Assembly (NCBI GenBank): GCA_014323965.1
Contig: JACONB010000017.1
Coordinates: forward strand, 1 to 32,928
DNA: 32,928 bases
Origin: Prochloron sp. SP5CPC1
Lineage (GTDB): Bacteria > Cyanobacteriota > Cyanobacteriia > Cyanobacteriales > Prochloraceae
Direction of reading: 5' to 3'
Under the pieces are notes generated by a model that was not told where the DNA came from, did not search any database, and was given only the letters and a program-made list of their open reading frames with translations. The translations under genes were made by a program, and so were the position numbers. Below are positions 15,795 to 24,692 of this stretch, one piece after another; positions within the stretch are counted from its first letter, which is position 1; every line of letters starts with the position of its first letter.

Positions 15795-16772
15795 CTACGA
15801 AGCAGGTAATAAATCTTTAGAAGCCAACCAATCCCGATTAAACAACCGAGACTGATACCTCCCTCCACTATCACACAATATAGTAACAATTGTGTGACCA
15901 GGACCCATTTTCTTCGCCAAAGCCACCGCTGCGCCTACATTAATACCTGTAGAACCTCCGAGAAAGAGTCCGTCTTTTTTTAGTAACTGATAAACCACCC
16001 CCACGCATAACTTATCATCTATCTGAATAGCGTCGTCTATAGGAACATCTTCCATATTAGCCGTAATGCGACTATTGCCAATTCCTTCTGTAATGGACTT
16101 CCCTTCAGATTTCAATGTGCCAGTTTTAACGTAACTATACAATGCACTACCCATGGGATCAGCGACAACGCATTTAATAGCTGGATTTTTCTCCTTCAAA
16201 AACAAGGATACCCCAGCAAAAGTACCCCCCGTACCAGTAGAAGTTACCCAACCATCAATTTTATCCTCTGTCTGCTGCCAAATTTCCGCACCAGTTGTCT
16301 CGTAATGTGCTCTCCGATTAGCTAAATTATCAAACTGGTTCGCCCAAATAGCATTTTCCATTTCTTCAGCCAAACGCCCGGAAACTTTCACATAGTTGTT
16401 GGGGTTCTTATAAGGTACCGCTGGTACAGTGCGAACTTCGGCTCCTAAAGTTCTCAATGCATCCATTTTCTCCTGAGATTGGGTTTCCGGGATAATAATT
16501 AGACATTTATAACCCAAGGCATTGCAAATGTGAGCCAGTCCAATTCCTGTATTTCCAGCAGTTCCCTCCACTACCGTACCACCGGGTTTTAGCAAACCCT
16601 TCTTTTCTGCATCAGCTATCATGTACAAAGCAGCCCTATCTTTCACCGAACCACCGGGATTGAGAAATTCTGCCTTACCCAAAATTTCACAGCCTGTTTC
16701 TTCACTAAAACTATTCAAACGAATTAAAGGTGTATTGCCAATGGTACCAATAAAACCGTCTTTAATATTCAT
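15795..16772 (-). CDS. cysK: Cysteine synthase (O-acetylserine sulfhydrylase)
   Basis: A 325-residue PLP fold-type II enzyme. Lys44 in NPGGSVKDRAALYMI should bind PLP; EGTAGNTGIGLAHI is the substrate/phosphate loop and TSTGTGGTFAGV the PLP phosphate cup. It makes cysteine from O-acetylserine and sulfide. The TAGNTG form (instead of TSGNTG) is common in one cyanobacterial subgroup, so cysK versus cysM is not certain. The upstream A+T-rich leader contains a tandem ATCTATATTTAT (16772-16800). The 1-Cys peroxiredoxin gene is upstream on the same strand, but 170 bp away with a simple repeat between, so co-transcription is uncertain. Confidence 0.88.
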   Translation of the reverse strand: MNIKDGFIGTIGNTPLIRLNSFSEETGCEILGKAEFLNPGGSVKDRAALYMIADAEKKGLLKPGGTVVEGTAGNTGIGLAHICNALGYKCLIIIPETQSQEKMDALRTLGAEVRTVPAVPYKNPNNYVKVSGRLAEEMENAIWANQFDNLANRRAHYETTGAEIWQQTEDKIDGWVTSTGTGGTFAGVSLFLKEKNPAIKCVVADPMGSALYSYVKTGTLKSEGKSITEGIGNSRITANMEDVPIDDAIQIDDKLCVGVVYQLLKKDGLFLGGSTGINVGAAVALAKKMGPGHTIVTILCDSGGRYQSRLFNRDWLASKDLLPAS

Positions 16773-16887
16773 TTATCTATATTTATATATCTATATTTAT
16801 CATCAACAAGCCAGCTTGTTTAGGAGTAGGGGAGCTGGTGAGTTGGTAAGGGTGTAATGCAGGTGGGAGATATTGTAGTTAAAATAC

Positions 16888-16943
16888 TCCTATCACCCGG
16901 TTTCACCCCATCACTCCATCACCCTATCCCCCTATCACCCGAC
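16888..16943. repeat. Degenerate ATCACCC simple repeat
   Basis: The segment is a run of units such as TATCACCC, CATCACTC, CATCACCC and CTATCCCC, about seven to eight bases each. It resembles the short tandem heptanucleotide repeats described in heterocystous and other filamentous cyanobacteria. It separates the peroxiredoxin and cysteine synthase genes. Confidence 0.5.
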
Positions 16944-16944
16944 A

Positions 16945-17580
16945 CTACTTGTTCGGTTGTGGAGTCATGCGCAGATAGGGTTTAATTTCATTAACTCCTT
17001 TGGGGAATTTCTTCCTCGCTTCTTCAGTGGAAATGGAAGGTACCACCACACAGTCTTCTCCGTCTTTCCAGTTTACTGGAGTAGCCACTTGATGGTGATC
17101 CGTCAATTGCAAAGAATCAATTACCCGCAAAATCTCGTCAAAATTCCGCCCAGTGCTGGGAGGATAGGTAATGGTAAGACGCAGTTTTTTGTCCGGATCG
17201 ATGACAAAGACAGTCCGAACCGTCAAACTAGCGTTAGCCTTCGGGTGGATCATCCCGTAAAGATCCGAAACCTTGCGATCGCCATCTGCCAGAATGGGAT
17301 AATTGACAGTGGTATTCTGGGTTTCGTCAATATCTGCGATCCAACCTTTGTGAGACTCAGTGTCGTCAACACTCAGAGCGATAGTTTTGACGTTCCGCTT
17401 ATCGAATTCGGGTTTCAGCTTTGCCACTTCCCCCAACTCAGTGGTACAAACGGGGGTATAATCGGCGGGATGAGAGAAAAGCACTACCCAGCTATCTCCA
17501 GCCCACTTGTAGAAGGATATCTCCCCAGCGCTGGAAGCTTGAGTAAAGTCAGGTACAGTATCACCGAGTTGAAGAGCCAT
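16945..17580 (-). CDS. 1-Cys peroxiredoxin (Prx6 type)
   Basis: A 211-residue protein with HPADYTPVCTTELGEVAKL, the Prx6 active site with peroxidatic Cys45, and no resolving cysteine at the C-terminus. TVRTVFVIDPDKKLRLTI and TGRNFDEILRVIDSLQ are conserved, and the C-terminal extension GVNEIKPYLRMT is typical of 1-Cys enzymes. It reduces hydroperoxides, with an external thiol reductant; the Synechocystis counterpart is slr1198. This is the second peroxiredoxin in the window but is not near PerR. Divergent from psbU with about 200 bp between them. Confidence 0.92.
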   Translation of the reverse strand: MALQLGDTVPDFTQASSAGEISFYKWAGDSWVVLFSHPADYTPVCTTELGEVAKLKPEFDKRNVKTIALSVDDTESHKGWIADIDETQNTTVNYPILADGDRKVSDLYGMIHPKANASLTVRTVFVIDPDKKLRLTITYPPSTGRNFDEILRVIDSLQLTDHHQVATPVNWKDGEDCVVVPSISTEEARKKFPKGVNEIKPYLRMTPQPNK

Positions 17581-17788
17581 AAAAATCTATTTCCTATCAA
17601 TCTAAAAAAGAGCCACTGTATACTCTGACACAATTCACCCCCTGGGAGTCTCAGATTTTATCTTTTTATCACAATTCGGGAAATCACGAAAAATCAACAA
17701 CAAATAACCACTTCTGAGATAAAATGAGATAATCAAAAACCAAATTTAACCTTATCGGAAGTTGTTTTGTCCCTGAGGAGGAAAATTA

Positions 17789-18214
17789 ATGAAAAAATTG
17801 TCTGCCGTGCTAGCCACCTTGGTCCTGTTCCTAGGTTGCTTAGGTATTGTAGCCCAACCAGAAGCCCAGGCAATGCCATTGACAGAGTTTATGGGGCAAT
17901 CATCCCCAGTTTTGGGAGCTGTCATCTACCGTAACAAAGCCGATGCTAAACTGGGTACTGAATTCGGTAAAAAAGTGGATCTGAATAACAGCGACGTGCG
18001 GGACTTTCGCAAATTCCGAGGCTTCTATCCTAGTTTGGCGGGTAAAATCGTTAAATACTCTCCTTTCGAGAAGGTGGAAGATGTGCTAAACATACCCGGA
18101 TTGAGTGAAAGTCAGCAAAAACAACTGCAAGCTAATTTGGACAAATTTACCGTTACCCCACCATCGGAAATGTTTAACGGAGAAGACAATCGCTACAATA
18201 TGGGTGTTTATTAA
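17789..18214 (+). CDS. psbU: Photosystem II extrinsic protein U precursor
   Basis: 141 residues: an N-terminal signal peptide (KKLSAVLATLVLFLGCLG, cleavage near AQA at residue 28) followed by a mature part of about 113 residues. The mature part has NLNNSDVRDFRKFRGFYP-like and FEKVEDVLNIPGLSESQQ, the helix-hairpin-helix segments of PsbU. It stabilises the oxygen-evolving manganese cluster on the lumenal side. GAGGAGG is 5 to 10 nt before the ATG. It is preceded by about 200 bp and followed by a hairpin, so it is probably transcribed alone. One difference: the signal contains a Cys, but without a lipobox. Confidence 0.95.
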   Translation: MKKLSAVLATLVLFLGCLGIVAQPEAQAMPLTEFMGQSSPVLGAVIYRNKADAKLGTEFGKKVDLNNSDVRDFRKFRGFYPSLAGKIVKYSPFEKVEDVLNIPGLSESQQKQLQANLDKFTVTPPSEMFNGEDNRYNMGVY

Positions 18215-18241
18215 AAACCCTTGATCAACCTTTTCTTTTAG

Positions 18242-18262
18242 GGGCACGGCATTGCTGTGCCC
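18242..18262 (+). terminator. Hairpin after psbU (dispersed GGGCACGGCA repeat)
   Basis: GGGCACGGCA and TGCTGTGCCC form a stem with one G-T pair. It follows the psbU stop by about 27 bp and is followed by GTTATTATTAC, not a strong T-run. The GGGCACGGCA phrase is also a common dispersed repeat, so its terminator role is an inference. Confidence 0.45.
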
Positions 18263-18300
18263 GTTATTATTACTATCATTGATTCAGGAAAAAAGCCAAC

Positions 18301-19933
18301 TTGTCTAAATCATCCCTGCCCTCTGAATTTGACGTCCTAGTAGTGGGTGCAGGTGCTGCTGGACTATACGCCTCACTGTGTCTACCAGAGCATTTGCGAG
18401 TTTGCTTAATTACCAAAGACACTTTAAAGGTGGGAGCAAGTGATTGGGCCCAAGGAGGTATTGCAGCAGCTATGGACCTCGCCCCAACTGCATCAGGAAG
18501 ATACAATCAGAGCAGGAGCTGGTCTTTGCGAACCAGAAGCTGTGAAATTTTTGGTGGAAAATGCTCCGGCTGCGATCCAGTCTCTCCTAGAGATGGGAGT
18601 GGAATTCGATAGTCATACCGGAAAGTTAGCAATGACTTTAGAAGCAGCTCACTCTCGACCCAGGGTTTTGCATGCAGCGGATACCACAGGTCGAGCTATC
18701 ATCAGCGTTCTCACAGCCAAAGTTTTAGAGCGTCCGAATATCCAAGTACTTTCTCAAGCATTTGCTTTAAATTTGTGGCTCAATCGGTCAACAGGACATT
18801 GTCAAGGTATTAGCCTGCTCTACCAAGGTAAAATAAGCTGGATCGCTGCGAGGGCTGTAATTTTGGCAACTGGGGGCGGCGGTCAAGTATTTGCTCAAAC
18901 CACCAACCCCACGGTAAGTACAGGGGATGGAGTGGCGATCGCCTTCCGTGGTGGGGCCCTCCTGCGGGATTTGGAATTTGTGCAATTTCATCCCACTGCT
19001 TTAAGCAAACCCGGGGCACCGCGCTTTCTCATCAGCGAAGCGGTGCGGGGGGAAGGAGCACATCTCGTAGACGAAAAAGGACATCGCTTTGCTTTTGACT
19101 ATCACCCAGCGGGGGAATTAGCACCTCGGGATGTAGTCAGTAGAGCAATCTTCAACCACTTGCAAAAAACCGCGAACACTTGCGTTTATCTGGACTTGCG
19201 ACCTATTCCAGCCCAACGAATTTCCTATCGCTTTCCCAATATTATCCAGGTTTGTCAACAATGGGGTATCAATGTTTTCCAGGAGCGGATTCCTGTTACT
19301 CCTGCTGCTCATTATTGGATGGGAGGTATTCTCACCGATACAGCTAATCGTACCTCCATTCCAGGCTTATATGCTATTGGAGAAACTGCTAGTACGGGAG
19401 TTCACGGTGCTAATCGCTTGGCTAGTAATTCTTTGTTAGAATGTTTGGTCTATGCTGCTCAATTTTCTCAAATTGAACTCCTAGAATATCCCCACCTGAC
19501 GGCACCGCCCAGAGAGCGGAAAGAGCAGGAAACAGCTAATTTGGACCATGAAATAGAACAGATTCTAGCCCTGCGGCAACAACTACCCACTCTCATGTGG
19601 CAAAGTGCAGGAATTTGTCGGCACCAAGGGGTTTTGGAGCAGGCGATCGCCCAAGTCTCTTCCTGGCGCTCTCAATTGGCTGAGTTTACTGTCACTCACT
19701 ACTTAAATAAATTAGTAAAGTTTACATATATTAACTATAGTCACGAAGAATTGCGAATTTGTGCCGAGACCCTCAATCTTGTTGACGTGGCCTATTTAAT
19801 CCTCAGAAGTGCTGCTTTTCGGACTGAAAGTCGTGGTGGTCATTATCGTACCGACTATCCTAAAACTGACCCTCATTGGCAATGCCATACTGTAGTTAAT
19901 AATAATAACTTACATATGGCATGGGCCCTCTAA
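18301..19933 (+). pseudogene. nadB: L-aspartate oxidase gene with a frameshift near the N-terminus
   Basis: NadB oxidises L-aspartate to iminoaspartate, the first step of NAD synthesis, using FAD. From a TTG at 18301 (AGGA upstream; a TGA at 18280 bounds the frame) the first frame gives FDVLVVGAGAAGLYASL (FAD Rossmann motif) and ASDWAQGGIAAAM. The frame then changes: the next frame resumes SPQLHQEDTIRAGAGLCEPE and runs intact to the end, with FVQFHPTAL, SEAVRGEGAHLVD and GANRLASNSLLECLVY. Relatives have about three more residues between AAAM and SPQLH, so a deletion of about 8 nt at 18474-18482 is likely. Its stop overlaps the convergent VKOR stop. Confidence 0.85.
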
Positions 19934-20892
19934 TGCAAAATATATTTGAAATTCATCTCTCCCTGATAGCCAGACAATGTTGCCAACTCTTTTAAGGTTT
20001 GAAGACCAGGATATTGCTGTCCTTGGATCTCCCAAGTGGGGTAAGATTTAATCCCTACTTGGTTACACAGCTGAGGCTGGGCTGCCTTACCTTGGGGAGC
20101 GCATTCGATATAATTAATTTCTTGGAGGGCTTTTTTACCGAAGAGCTGTTTTTGCTCGTAACAGTGAGGACACCAGTAAGCGCCGTACATTTTCGCTCCC
20201 ACAGAGGTAAGATGTTTCGCTAAAGCTATTTCTGCTGCTCCTGATTTCGTTGTAATATCCCAACCATAGGGTGCTTCAGGCTGAGTTTTTGCTTTGGGTA
20301 TGACAGTTATATCTGCGATGGGTTGCCATTGAGTAGCATTTATTGCTAAAGTACCCACTAGAGTAACCATGGCTACGATAATCCCAGTAAAGAAAATTTG
20401 ACCTATGTCTTCCCAGTCATTACCGAAAATAGTTAGCATCAAGAGACTGAGGCAAAATATAGCAGAACCTATGCAGTAATAACAGACGATGTTCAGCTCA
20501 GAAAACAAAATGTACATGAGATAACCGCTGAAAACTGCCATAGAGGTAGCCCCAATCAACAGTAGTAACCAAGTGGAGTTTTCTAGTTGGGTTCTGAATC
20601 TTTTGTTATTCTCAGATTTAACAAGTAAAGGAGCGAGGGAAACAGTAGCCATACCAGTATATGCTAGAGAGCCAAACAGGCTGAGGGGCAAACCGAAAAC
20701 AGAAGCATAACGACTGTCTAAAACACTGTTACAACCAGCAGTAGCCACCGCGTCGGCGCTACAAACTACCTGTCCCCCAGTCAATTTTGTCCAAGTTAGA
20801 TAGGCGGTGAGCAAGGCACCTACAATAGCGATCGCCCCTATTAAAGGGCGAGACCAACGATAAATCCAGGGTTGAGAACGTCTGCGTATCAT
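19930..20892 (-). CDS. VKOR-thioredoxin fusion (disulfide-forming membrane protein)
   Basis: A 320-residue membrane protein. The VKOR domain has several hydrophobic segments, a loop Cys pair (C44, C54), CYYC (C137, C140) as active site, and Ser/Thr-rich loops. A periplasmic/lumenal thioredoxin-like domain follows with CPHC (C241, C244) and another Cys pair (ECAPQG...QLCNQ). This matches cyanobacterial VKOR homologues that form disulfides in secreted and lumenal proteins. It starts 11 bp after the btpA stop, so the two are probably one operon. Confidence 0.92.
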   Translation of the reverse strand: MIRRRSQPWIYRWSRPLIGAIAIVGALLTAYLTWTKLTGGQVVCSADAVATAGCNSVLDSRYASVFGLPLSLFGSLAYTGMATVSLAPLLVKSENNKRFRTQLENSTWLLLLIGATSMAVFSGYLMYILFSELNIVCYYCIGSAIFCLSLLMLTIFGNDWEDIGQIFFTGIIVAMVTLVGTLAINATQWQPIADITVIPKAKTQPEAPYGWDITTKSGAAEIALAKHLTSVGAKMYGAYWCPHCYEQKQLFGKKALQEINYIECAPQGKAAQPQLCNQVGIKSYPTWEIQGQQYPGLQTLKELATLSGYQGEMNFKYILH

Positions 20893-20903
20893 AATTGTCT
20901 ATT

Positions 20904-21716
20904 TTAATTACTTATAGCAGGGGAAGTATTAGCTGCTTCCACCAATTGGGAGACTCGCAGGGGATCAATTGGTTCTGTTAAGTCCCCTCCCCGTTTGAGA
21001 GAACTAGCAACAATGGCTCCATCTGCTGTTTCCATGAGCTGACCGATATTTTCCCAGTCCGCGCCGCTGCCTATAAACACCGGAGTCTCCCCAGCTGCGG
21101 CTGTGGCTAATTCTAAATCTTCTCTGGTGGGAGGGCTGCCTGTTGCCAAACCAGATATAATTACCCCATCTGCTAAACCCCTTCCGATGGTATCTTGGAC
21201 TGCTATAGTTAGGCTTTGGTTGGCTAGAGGGCGGGCGTGTTTCACCAGTACATCTGCTAAAATTGCCACATCGCTACCCAGTTCCCGGCGATAGCGCAGC
21301 AATTGATTGGCTCTGCCTTCAATCAAACCCTGATCTGTAGCCATTACCCCGGTGAGGACATTAACCCTAATGAACGCAGCCCCAACGCAGTCTGCGATCG
21401 CCATGGCACTGCAACCATCATTGCGCAACACATTGATTCCGATGGGCACAGTTACTAGATTAAAGATGCGATCCACAATTAAAGTCATGGCGCTCACTAC
21501 TGCTGGATCTACTCTCTCTTTTGTAAAAGGAGCGTCAAAAAAATTTTCTACTATAATCCCATTTACACCCCCTGCTGCCAAGGCAGTTGCTTCTTGTTCT
21601 GCCCTCTCGATTACTGCTTTTAAGTTTCCTCCCCAACGGGCTGATGCGGGTAAGGGTAAAAGATGAACGACGCCGATTATGGGCTTGGTTGTGTTAAAAA
21701 TTCTCTCTATGTCCAC
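20904..21716 (-). CDS. btpA: Photosystem I biogenesis protein BtpA
   Basis: A 270-residue TIM-barrel-like protein. The opening KPIIGVVHLLPLPASARWGG and GVNGIIVENFFDAPF are the BtpA family hallmarks, followed by GINVLRNDGCSAMAIA and FIRVNVLTGVMATDQG. In Synechocystis BtpA is a thylakoid-associated protein required for stable accumulation of the photosystem I reaction-centre proteins PsaA and PsaB. It is the first gene of a probable two-gene operon with the VKOR gene, 11 bp apart. Full length; no damage. Confidence 0.92.
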   Translation of the reverse strand: MDIERIFNTTKPIIGVVHLLPLPASARWGGNLKAVIERAEQEATALAAGGVNGIIVENFFDAPFTKERVDPAVVSAMTLIVDRIFNLVTVPIGINVLRNDGCSAMAIADCVGAAFIRVNVLTGVMATDQGLIEGRANQLLRYRRELGSDVAILADVLVKHARPLANQSLTIAVQDTIGRGLADGVIISGLATGSPPTREDLELATAAAGETPVFIGSGADWENIGQLMETADGAIVASSLKRGGDLTEPIDPLRVSQLVEAANTSPAISN

Positions 21717-21941
21717 TTAGTCTACTCAATACCTTGACAGTAACCACTTATCAGGGTTATAAGATTTCCATTTTACTTTATTGCGCCTCACTTGTCATTG
21801 GTTTGGAGATCTGTTACATTTTTGGCACAATTATAATAAAATTATAGGGCGGGGAGATTGAACCTCTGGCTACGTTGGAGCAATCCTGCTTAAGTTTTGC
21901 CCGCCTTGGTGTCCAGTGTCAACTTCATCAGGGAATTATTT

Positions 21942-23261
21942 ATGACAGGGAAGCCAACAATTGCTATTTCTCACTTAGGGTGCGAAAAAAATCGCATTGA
22001 TTCAGAACACATGCTGGGTTTGCTGGCGAACGCAGGCTATCCTGTGGATGGGAATGAAGAATTAGCAGATTATGTCATAGTTAATACCTGTAGTTTTATT
22101 CAAGCTGCCCGAGAAGAGTCGGTGCGGCGAATGGTAGAATTGGCAGAAGCCAACAAGAAAATCGTTATTGCTGGGTGTATGGCGCAGCACTTCCAAGAAC
22201 AACTGCTGGAAGAGTTACCGGAAGCGGTAGCTCTGGTGGGAACGGGAGATTACCAAAACATTGTCCAAACCATCCAACGAGTGGAAGCTGGAGAAAGGGT
22301 TAAAGAGATTTCTGCCCTACCTACTTATATTGCTGACGAATCCACCCCCCGCTATCGCACCACTAACGAAGCAGTAGCTTACTTGAGGGTAGCTGAGGGG
22401 TGCGATTATGGCTGCTCTTTTTGCATTATTCCTAAGCTGAGAGGGAAACAGCGCTCCCGCCCTATTGAGTCCATTGTAGCAGAAGCAGAGCAGCTGGCAG
22501 CTCAGGGAGTGGAAGAAATAATTCTCATCTCCCAGATTACTACCAATTACGGTTTGGATTTGTACGGGGAGCCAAAATTAGCAGAATTACTGCTCCAGTT
22601 GGGTAAAGTGGATGTGCCTTGGATTCGCATTCACTACGCTTATCCTACTGGATTGACTGACAAAGTTCTAACTGCTATTAGGGAAACTCCTAACATCATT
22701 CCCTATCTGGATTTACCTCTCCAGCACTCTCACCCGGAAATTCTCAGGAGCATGAATCGTCCGGCGTCGGCGCGGGTTAATGATCAGATTATTGAAAAAA
22801 TCAAACAAATATTGCCAGGCGCCATTTTGCGCACCACATTTATTGTGGGTTTTCCAGGAGAAACAAACCAACATTTCCAACATCTGTTACAATTTGTAAA
22901 GAGGCACGAATTTGATCATGTAGGAGTCTTTACCTTCTCCTCGGAGGATGAGACAGCTGCATCTAGTCTGCCGAATCCAGTTCCCCAAACTATCATGGAT
23001 CAACGTCGAGATACCTTGATGGCAGTCCAACAACCAATCGCAGCTCGGAAAAACCAAGCTATGGTGGGAAAAACCGTAAGTGTGCTAATCGAGCAGGGAA
23101 ATCCTCAAACAGGGGAGGCCATCGGTCGTAGCCATCGCTTTGCCCCTGAGGTAGATGGGTTGATTTATGTTAAAGGTGGTGCGGAATATTTGGCTTCAAT
23201 CGTGTCAGTGAAAATTACGGCTGCTGACGTTTATGATTTAAAAGGTGAAGTAGTGACGTAA
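21942..23261 (+). CDS. rimO: Ribosomal protein S12 methylthiotransferase
   Basis: Starts at ATG 21942 (AGGGA upstream); a TTG at 21897 would add 15 residues without similarity. The 439-residue protein has the UPF0004 N-domain with SHLGCEKNRIDSEHM, VNTCSF and AGCM (three cluster-binding Cys), a radical SAM domain with CDYGCSFC (C154, C158, C161) and a C-terminal TRAM domain. The ISHLGCEKN signature marks RimO rather than MiaB. It adds a methylthio group to an Asp of ribosomal protein S12 with two 4Fe-4S clusters. Upstream 220 bp hold no gene; TATAAT at 21832-21837 is a possible -10. Confidence 0.93.
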   Translation: MTGKPTIAISHLGCEKNRIDSEHMLGLLANAGYPVDGNEELADYVIVNTCSFIQAAREESVRRMVELAEANKKIVIAGCMAQHFQEQLLEELPEAVALVGTGDYQNIVQTIQRVEAGERVKEISALPTYIADESTPRYRTTNEAVAYLRVAEGCDYGCSFCIIPKLRGKQRSRPIESIVAEAEQLAAQGVEEIILISQITTNYGLDLYGEPKLAELLLQLGKVDVPWIRIHYAYPTGLTDKVLTAIRETPNIIPYLDLPLQHSHPEILRSMNRPASARVNDQIIEKIKQILPGAILRTTFIVGFPGETNQHFQHLLQFVKRHEFDHVGVFTFSSEDETAASSLPNPVPQTIMDQRRDTLMAVQQPIAARKNQAMVGKTVSVLIEQGNPQTGEAIGRSHRFAPEVDGLIYVKGGAEYLASIVSVKITAADVYDLKGEVVT

Positions 23262-23314
23262 TATTAAGTCTAACAACTGAAGCAAAGACAAAGTAAAGGA
23301 AGAAAAAATAACTA

Positions 23315-24592
23315 ATGACAATTTCCTTCGACAGCTTAGGACTATCCGAAGAGCGGGTTGCACAACTAGAATCTTTAGGTTTTGAGACTCCCACTTCTAT
23401 TCAAGCCCAGGCAATTCCCCATATTTTAGAGGGGCGAGATATAGTAGGTCAATCCCAAACGGGAACTGGGAAAACAGCAGCCTATTCTTTACCCATCTTA
23501 GAACAGATAGATATCGAGAATCGTGGGGTACAAGCACTGATTCTGACCCCAACTCGGGAGTTAGCGCAACAAGTAACCCCAGGACGAATTATTGATCTGT
23601 TGGACAGGGGTCAGTTAAATTTAGAGCAGTTGCGTTGGGCAGTGTTGGATGAAGCCGATGAAATGTTGAGCATGGGCTTTATCGACGATGTGAAGACAAT
23701 TCTCTCCCAAACCCCTAGCGATCGCCAAACCTCTTGTTTCTCCGCGACTATGCCCTGGGCGATTCGGGAGTTGGTAGACCAATTTTTATCTGATCCGGTT
23801 ACGGTGACGGTAGCTAAACAAAAAGCAGCTCCTGCCAAAATAGATCAGCATGTCTATATGGTGCCTCGGGGCTGGTCCAAGCTGAAAGTGCTCCAACCGA
23901 TTTTAGAAGGAGAAAATCTGGAATCGGCGCTTATTTTTGTCCGCACTAAGCAAACCGCTGCTGAATTAACTTCTAAGTTACAGGAAGGGGGTCAAAGTGC
24001 AGATGAGTATCACGGTAACCTTTCCCAAATACAACGGGAACGACTGGTACACCGCTTTCGGGAAGGGAAAATTCGGTTGGTAGTAGCTACGGATATTGCC
24101 GCACGGGGTCTGGATGTGCAAAACTTGAGCCACGTGATTAACTTCGACCTGCCAGATAATGCGGAAACTTACATCCACCGCATCGGTCGCACAGGTCGCG
24201 CTGGGAAGACGGGAAAGGCAATCTCTTTGATTCAACCTATGGATCGCCGCATGCTGCGGCAAATTGAGCGGCGGGTACGGCAAAGTCTCAAGGTCTGTAA
24301 AATTCCTAGTCGCGCCGAAGTGGAAGCCAAACGACTGGCTAAATTGCAAGCACAAATTCAGGAAACTTTGACGGGAGAAAGGATGGCATCATTCCTTCCC
24401 TTGGTAAATAAGTTAGGTGATGAATATGATGCTCATGCCATTGCAGCTGCTGCCTTACAAATGGTTTATGACCAAAATTGCCCCAGCTGGATGAAAACTG
24501 ATTGGGAAGTTCCCGGCTCCACAGTACCTAAACCAATTAAGCGTAAGTTTAATCGGTCCCCAGGGAAGCCAGTGGTACATCAGTTGCGCTAA
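23315..24592 (+). CDS. DEAD-box RNA helicase with an internal in-frame deletion
   Basis: A 425-residue protein of the cyanobacterial CrhR/DeaD group. Q-motif, GQSQTGTGKTAAYSLP (Walker A), PTRELAQQV (Ia), TPGR (Ib), VLDEADEM (II), SATM (III), FVRTKQTAAEL (IV), TDIAARGLDV (V) and HRIGRTGRAG (VI) are present. However AQQV is followed directly by TPGR, at 23573-23578. In relatives about 40 residues containing the conserved YGG motif and the strand before TPGR lie between. The frame is kept. The basic C-terminal tail is also short. The helicase core would be distorted, so activity is doubtful unless this is a sequence error. Confidence 0.88.
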   Translation: MTISFDSLGLSEERVAQLESLGFETPTSIQAQAIPHILEGRDIVGQSQTGTGKTAAYSLPILEQIDIENRGVQALILTPTRELAQQVTPGRIIDLLDRGQLNLEQLRWAVLDEADEMLSMGFIDDVKTILSQTPSDRQTSCFSATMPWAIRELVDQFLSDPVTVTVAKQKAAPAKIDQHVYMVPRGWSKLKVLQPILEGENLESALIFVRTKQTAAELTSKLQEGGQSADEYHGNLSQIQRERLVHRFREGKIRLVVATDIAARGLDVQNLSHVINFDLPDNAETYIHRIGRTGRAGKTGKAISLIQPMDRRMLRQIERRVRQSLKVCKIPSRAEVEAKRLAKLQAQIQETLTGERMASFLPLVNKLGDEYDAHAIAAAALQMVYDQNCPSWMKTDWEVPGSTVPKPIKRKFNRSPGKPVVHQLR

Positions 24593-24606
24593 ATCACGTA
24601 CCATGA

Positions 24607-24656
24607 AAATTACCAGTGTTAAGTAATAAATCATGCAACATTATCACTGGTAATTT
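24607..24656. repeat. 12-bp inverted repeat between helicase and thrC
   Basis: AAATTACCAGTG (24607-24618) and CACTGGTAATTT (24645-24656) are perfect inverted repeats with a 26-bp loop. It may be a terminator for the helicase, an mRNA leader structure or a regulator-binding site; nothing in the sequence decides. It lies about 36 bp before the thrC start. Confidence 0.6.
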
Positions 24657-24692
24657 AATTATCATAAATCATCCCCTGACGGATAAATCAAA

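Noticed and set aside
21840..21895. Possible tRNA-like segment before rimO
   Set aside because: No cloverleaf arms, no TTCGA-type T-arm and no CCA-compatible acceptor stem could be drawn.
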